A DNA stretch of 9,096 bases, taken from positions 1-9,096 of the forward strand of contig JAHWJR010000066.1 of the NCBI GenBank assembly GCA_019348335.1, in the 5' to 3' direction. The notes beneath the pieces were generated by a model. The model made no database searches. It was not told the DNA's origin and saw only the letters and a list, made by a program, of their open reading frames with translations. A program made the translations under genes and the position numbers. The number at the start of each line of letters is the position of its first letter. Position 1 is the first letter of the stretch. The DNA comes from Actinomycetota bacterium. GTDB lineage: Bacteria; Actinomycetota; Acidimicrobiia; Acidimicrobiales; CADCSY01. Below, piece by piece: positions 5,402-9,096 of this stretch.

Positions 5402-7051
5402 GTGGCCACGGTCCTCGGGATCAACGGCGTGTTCCACGACTCGGCGGCGGCGCTCGTGGTCGACGGCGAGATCGTGGCTGCGGCCGAGGAGGAGCGGTTC
5501 AACCGGCGCAAGCACGGGAAGGTGCCGGTTCCGTTCTCCACCTGGGAGCTCCCCGAGCTGTCGGCGCGCTGGTGCCTGGAGGAGGCCGGTATCGCCGCCG
5601 CCGACCTCGACGCCATCGCCTACTCCTACGACCCGGCGCTGGCGCAGGCGCCCGGTCCCGACCTCACCGTCGACGAGTGGGAGGGCCTGCGCACGTTGTA
5701 CGCCCAGCGCTCGCCGCTGTTCCTGCGCACGGTGTTCCCCGACGTCGACACCGAGCGGTTCCGCTTCGTGGCCCACCACGTGGCCCACGCCGCCTCCGCC
5801 TACCTGGCGGCGCCGTTCCCGTCCTCGGCGGTGATGACGCTCGACGGCCGGGGGGAACGCAGCTCGTTCCTGGCCGGCCACGTGGTCGACGGTGAGCTCG
5901 AGGTGCTCGCCGACAACCGCCTGCCCAACTCGCTGGGCCTGCTCTACGAGGAGCTCACCGCCCACCTCGGCTACCGGCGCAGCAGCGACGAGTACAAGGT
6001 GATGGCCCTGGCGTCCTACGGGCAGCCCCGCCATCTGGAGCGGTTCCGCCAGTTGGTGCGGACCGACGGGCGGGGTTCGTTCGTGACCGAGGCCGTCGAC
6101 TGGCACGAGCTGGCGCCGGCGGGACGAGGCGACGGCACCCTCGACCCGGCCCACGCCGACCTGGCCAGCTCGGTCCAGGTCCGGTTGCAGGAAGTGCTGG
6201 TGGAGCTGGCCCGTTGGTTGCACGAGCGCACCGGTGAGCGGGTGCTGACCATGGCCGGGGGCGTGGCGCTGAACTGCGTGGCCAACACGCACGTCTTCGA
6301 GCACGGGCCCTTCGACGACGTGTGGGTGCAGCCGGCCGCCGGCGACGCCGGCACCGCACTCGGGGCGGCGCTCAAGGTGGCGCACGATCTCGGCGACCGG
6401 GTCCAGCCTCTGCGCACCGCGGCGCTGGGCCGGCGCTGGGACGACGACGAGCTGCGGCGCCGGCTGGAGACGGCCAAGGTGCCCTACGAGGAGCCGGCCG
6501 ACGTGGCCGAGGCGGTGGCCGAGGTGCTGGCCGACGACGGCGTGGTGGCCTGGTTCCAGGGGCGCAGCGAGTTCGGCCCCCGGGCGCTGGGGAAGCGCAG
6601 CCTGCTCGCTCATCCCGGCCGGGCCGAGAACCTCGAGCGGCTCAACGACGTGAAGGGCCGGGAGCAGTTCCGGCCGGTGGCGCCCATGGTCCTGCTCGAA
6701 CGGGCCAAGGACGTCTTCGAGGGCGGGCCGGTGCCCAGCCCCTTCATGCTGTTCACCCACCGGGTGCGCAACGGTTGGGCCGAGCGCATCCCCGCTGTGG
6801 TCCACGTCGACGGCACCGCCCGCATCCAGACGGTCGACTCCACCGACGACCCGCTGATGCACCGGTGCCTGTCGGCCTTCGAGCGGCGGACGGGGCTGCC
6901 GATCGTGGTCAACACCTCGCTCAACACCGCCGGACGGCCCATGGTCGACGACCCCCGCGACGCCCTGGAGTGCTTCGGCTCCGCGCCGATCGACGTGCTG
7001 GCCATCGGGCCCTTCCTGGTCCGGCGGGGCGCCCTGTTCGCCCGGCCATGA
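5402..7051 (+). CDS. NodU/CmcH/TobZ-type O-carbamoyltransferase
   Basis: Predicted to transfer a carbamoyl group from carbamoyl phosphate, through carbamoyl-adenylate made with ATP, onto a hydroxyl of a sugar or other small molecule in the cytoplasm. The 549-residue product carries both family domains. The N-terminal Kae1-like domain has GINGVFHDSAAAL (6-18), EEERFNRRKH (29-38), HHVAHAASAY (125-134), DGRGE (148-152), EYKVMALASYG (197-207), GGVALN (286-291) and GDAGTALGAA (314-323). His125, His129, Asp148 and Asp315 match the spacing of the iron-binding residues known in TobZ. The C-terminal YrdC-like domain has EFGPRALGKRS (390-400), KGREQFRPVAP (418-428), VDGTARIQTV (469-478) and NTSLN (504-508). 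It is full length and intact. The acceptor is unknown; relatives act on Nod factors, cephalosporins, aminoglycosides and sugars. The ATGA overlap with the next glycosyltransferase strongly suggests a glycan or glycosylated product as substrate. Confidence 0.95.
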   Translation: MATVLGINGVFHDSAAALVVDGEIVAAAEEERFNRRKHGKVPVPFSTWELPELSARWCLEEAGIAAADLDAIAYSYDPALAQAPGPDLTVDEWEGLRTLYAQRSPLFLRTVFPDVDTERFRFVAHHVAHAASAYLAAPFPSSAVMTLDGRGERSSFLAGHVVDGELEVLADNRLPNSLGLLYEELTAHLGYRRSSDEYKVMALASYGQPRHLERFRQLVRTDGRGSFVTEAVDWHELAPAGRGDGTLDPAHADLASSVQVRLQEVLVELARWLHERTGERVLTMAGGVALNCVANTHVFEHGPFDDVWVQPAAGDAGTALGAALKVAHDLGDRVQPLRTAALGRRWDDDELRRRLETAKVPYEEPADVAEAVAEVLADDGVVAWFQGRSEFGPRALGKRSLLAHPGRAENLERLNDVKGREQFRPVAPMVLLERAKDVFEGGPVPSPFMLFTHRVRNGWAERIPAVVHVDGTARIQTVDSTDDPLMHRCLSAFERRTGLPIVVNTSLNTAGRPMVDDPRDALECFGSAPIDVLAIGPFLVRRGALFARP

Positions 7052-8139
7052 CCGCCGGCGTCCAGCAGCGCGACGGGGAGCACTACGACGTCGTCGTCCC
7101 CACCGTGGGGCGACCCTCGCTGCAGCGGTTGCTCGACGCGCTGGCGGGCCAGCGCCGGACCTTGCCGGGCCGGGTGTTCCTCGTCGACGACCGTCCCGAC
7201 CCGTCGTCGCCGCTGCTGCCCGAAGGACCGCCTCCGGGCCTGGACGTCACCGTGGTGCGTGGCCGCGGTGCCGGGCCGGCGGCGGCCCGCAACGCCGGCT
7301 GGCGTGCGGCGAGCGCTCCGTGGGTGGCGTTCCTCGACGACGACGTGATGCCGGGGGCGGAGTGGTCGACTGATCTGGCCGCCGACCTCGGGGAGTGCGA
7401 CGACGACGTGGCCGCGGTGCAGGGCCGCATCCGGGTGCCGTTGCCGGTCGACCGCCGTCCCACCGACTGGGAGCGCAACGTGGCCGGGTTGGAGGCGGCG
7501 GCGTGGGCGACGGCCGACATGGCCTACCGCCGGCCGGCGCTGGTCCGCCTCCGCGGCTTCGACGAGCGCTTCCCCCGCGCCTACCGGGAGGACGCCGACC
7601 TGGCGCTGCGGGCCATGGACGCCGGCTACCAGCTGCGGCGGGGGCGGCGCCAGATCACCCATCCGGTGCTGCCGGCGCCCTGGAACGTCAGCGTGGTCAA
7701 GCAGGCGGGCAACGCCGACGACGCCCTCATGGACCGCGTGCACGGACCGGGCTGGCGCCAGCGGGCCCAGGCGCCGGCCGGCGCCTTCCGCCACCACGTC
7801 GGGGTGACGGCGGCCGGCGCCGGCGCCGTGGTCCTGGCCATCTCCGGCGGCGGGCGGGCTCGCCGGCGGCTGGCGATGGCGACGGCGACCGCGTGGACGG
7901 CAGGGACGGCCCGCTTCGCCTGGCGCCGCATCGCCCCCGGTCCGCGCACTCCCGGTGAGGTGGCGGCCATGGCGGTCACCTCGGTGCTGATCCCGCCCGC
8001 CGCTCTGTGGCACCGGGCGAGGGGATGGTGGCGAGCCCGGCGGGCCCAACCGTGGCCGGCGGCGGTCGCAACCGGTGCCAGTGACGCCAGCGCCGAACGT
8101 GAGGCGCCGGCTCAGGAACCCGCCGCCGTGGCGTTCTGA
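7048..8139 (+). CDS. Family 2 glycosyltransferase C with hydrophobic C-terminal region
   Basis: A 363-residue GT-A sugar transferase. VVVPTVGRPSL (15-25), VFLVDDRPD (43-51), GPAAARNAGW (76-85) and the metal-binding FLDDDVMPG (95-103) form the donor site. REDADLALRAMDAGY (180-194) supplies the acidic ED pair used as catalytic base in this family. The rest differs from paralogues A and B: no CDDD-WW motif and no GLPWV tail. Two hydrophobic stretches (about 250-267 and 305-320) could associate with the membrane, and the last 25 residues are rich in Ala, Glu and Pro. The start is the ATG overlapping the carbamoyltransferase stop as ATGA, a classical sign of translational coupling; an open frame extending to 6322 upstream is only an overlap shadow. 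The gene ends 2 bp before the GT9 gene. Together with that gene it likely adds successive sugars to one acceptor. Sugar specificity is unknown. Confidence 0.92.
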   Translation: MTAGVQQRDGEHYDVVVPTVGRPSLQRLLDALAGQRRTLPGRVFLVDDRPDPSSPLLPEGPPPGLDVTVVRGRGAGPAAARNAGWRAASAPWVAFLDDDVMPGAEWSTDLAADLGECDDDVAAVQGRIRVPLPVDRRPTDWERNVAGLEAAAWATADMAYRRPALVRLRGFDERFPRAYREDADLALRAMDAGYQLRRGRRQITHPVLPAPWNVSVVKQAGNADDALMDRVHGPGWRQRAQAPAGAFRHHVGVTAAGAGAVVLAISGGGRARRRLAMATATAWTAGTARFAWRRIAPGPRTPGEVAAMAVTSVLIPPAALWHRARGWWRARRAQPWPAAVATGASDASAEREAPAQEPAAVAF

Positions 8140-8141
8140 GC

Positions 8142-9077
8142 GTGCCCGCGCCGGCGCCGCTGCTGGTGGTGCTGCGGGCGCTGAAGCTGGGCGACCTGCT
8201 CACCGCTGTGCCGGCGCTGCGGGCGCTGGCCCGTGCCTACCCGGAGCACCACCGGGTGCTGGCCGCCAACGCCGCGCTGGCTCCGCTGGTGGAGCTGACC
8301 GGAGCGGTGCACGAGGTGGTCGACACCGGTGAGCTGGCACCGCTGGCGCCGGAGCTGCACCGGGCCGACGTGGCGGTGAACCTCCACGGTCGAGGGCCGC
8401 AGAGCACGGCGCTGCTCGAGCAGACGCGGCCCCGCCGCCTCGTCGCCTTCGGCGCGCCGGGGTGCCCGCAGTGGCGTCCCGGCGAGCACGAACGTCACCG
8501 CTGGTGTCGGCTGCTCCGCGAGGCCGGCATTCCCGCCGACCCCGACGACTTCCGCCTCGCCCCGCCCGACCGGGAGGCGCCTCCGGTCGCCCGTGGCGCC
8601 ACCGTGGTCCACCCCGGCGCTTCCACCGCTGCCCGTCGCTGGCCGGCGGAGCGCTGGGCCGCGGTCGCCGCCGCCGAGGCTGCCGCCGGCCGCCCGGTGG
8701 TGGTGACGGGCTCGGCCGTGGAGCGTCCGTTGGCCGAAGAGGTGGCGGCGTCGGCGGGCCTGCCCGCCGGCTCGGTCCTGGCCGGCCGTACCGACCTGCT
8801 CGACCTGTTGGCCGTGGTCGACGCCGCCGAGCGGGTGGTCTGCGGCGACACCGGCGTGGCCCACGTGGCCACCGCTCTGGCCGTCCCCTCGGTGGTGATC
8901 TTCGGCCCCACCTCGCCGGCGGAGTGGGGCCCGCCCGCCTCCGGCCCCCACCGGGCGCTGTGGGCCGGGCACACCGGCGACCCGCTGGCCGAGGAGCCCT
9001 TCCCCGGGCTGGTGGAGGTGTCGGTCGCCGACGTGGTGGCGGCGCTGGCCGACCTGCCGCAACGGTGCCGCTCCTGA
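8142..9077 (+). CDS. GT9 (ADP-heptose:acceptor-type) glycosyltransferase
   Basis: A GT-B-fold transferase of the heptosyltransferase family (WaaC/WaaF/RfaQ relatives), whose known members use ADP-heptose. The 311-residue product has LRALKLGDLLTAVPALRAL (11-29) with the GD acid/base position (Asp18), NLHGRGPQS (80-88), VVHPGASTAARRWPAERW (155-172), VVVTGS (186-191) and CGDTGVAHVATALAVPSVVIFGPTSP (234-259), the donor-binding Asp-Thr-Gly-x-Ala-His signature. Arg166 sits where WaaC-type enzymes usually have a donor-binding Lys. Length is slightly below the 320-350 common for the family but no block is lost. It starts with GTG two bases after the preceding stop, with no ribosome binding site, so it is probably translated by coupling. 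In an organism presumably lacking LPS the acceptor would be a cell-wall or secreted glycan; use of ADP-heptose is inferred from the family only. Confidence 0.93.
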   Translation: MPAPAPLLVVLRALKLGDLLTAVPALRALARAYPEHHRVLAANAALAPLVELTGAVHEVVDTGELAPLAPELHRADVAVNLHGRGPQSTALLEQTRPRRLVAFGAPGCPQWRPGEHERHRWCRLLREAGIPADPDDFRLAPPDREAPPVARGATVVHPGASTAARRWPAERWAAVAAAEAAAGRPVVVTGSAVERPLAEEVAASAGLPAGSVLAGRTDLLDLLAVVDAAERVVCGDTGVAHVATALAVPSVVIFGPTSPAEWGPPASGPHRALWAGHTGDPLAEEPFPGLVEVSVADVVAALADLPQRCRS

Positions 9078-9089
9078 CGGTGAACGAAC

Positions 9090-9095
9090 GGAGGA
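9090..9095 (+). promoter_or_regulatory. Ribosome binding site of the next operon gene, beyond the window
   Basis: GGAGGA lies 13 bases after the GT9 stop and ends one base before the window's right edge. Its position predicts a further gene on the same strand starting within about ten bases beyond the edge, so the operon continues. A GTG at 9080 opens a frame through this site, but the site's placement favours a later start. Confidence 0.6.
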
Positions 9096-9096
9096 C

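Noticed and set aside
5240..6862. 540-codon open frame antisense to the carbamoyltransferase
   Set aside because: Same kind of high-GC shadow; the sense frame holds all carbamoyltransferase motifs. No ribosome binding site or domain supports the antisense reading.
6322..7047. 242-codon extension in front of glycosyltransferase C
   Set aside because: It overlaps the conserved C-terminal domain of the carbamoyltransferase, its translation is Arg/Gly/Ala-rich low complexity, and the ATGA start at 7048 fits the GT2 fold exactly.

Overview
The window is very GC-rich DNA with a strong G/C bias at third codon positions, mixed ATG/GTG starts, actinobacterial-style Shine-Dalgarno sequences and a Cys-lipobox lipoprotein. 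This points to a high-GC actinobacterium. An acidimicrobial-type lineage is my impression from gene style only; nothing here proves it. I see no rRNA, tRNA, CRISPR array, insertion sequence or attachment site, and no gene-free stretch longer than about 175 bases.

Left third (45-3266): three genes read leftward. They are a tiny acidic lipoprotein (2027-2158), an unrecognised 154-residue protein (1449-1913) and a complete type II NADH dehydrogenase, ndh (45-1328). The gaps between them are 113 and 120 bp, and both hold repeat or palindrome elements, so each gene may have its own promoter. Divergent from the lipoprotein is a complete ARH3-like ADP-ribosylglycohydrolase (2292-3266), whose end converges on the next block across a 24-bp gap with a stem-loop terminator candidate.

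Right two thirds (3291-9077): a glycan-assembly locus. Two paralogous family 2 glycosyltransferases face away from each other (3291-4187 minus, 4361-5269 plus) across a 173-bp spacer holding an interrupted 10-bp hairpin. After a 132-bp gap comes a tightly packed set on the plus strand: a NodU/CmcH-type carbamoyltransferase (5402-7051), a third family 2 glycosyltransferase overlapping it by ATGA (7048-8139) and a GT9 heptosyltransferase-like enzyme 2 bp further on (8142-9077). A strong ribosome binding site at the right edge shows that the operon continues.

Taken together, the right-hand block looks like part of a pathway that builds a carbamoylated, possibly heptose-containing surface glycan or glycosylated metabolite. 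Sugar-donor synthesis, lipid-carrier and export genes are not in the window, so the product remains inference. The left-hand genes look like ordinary housekeeping or orphan genes with no visible functional tie to the glycan block.
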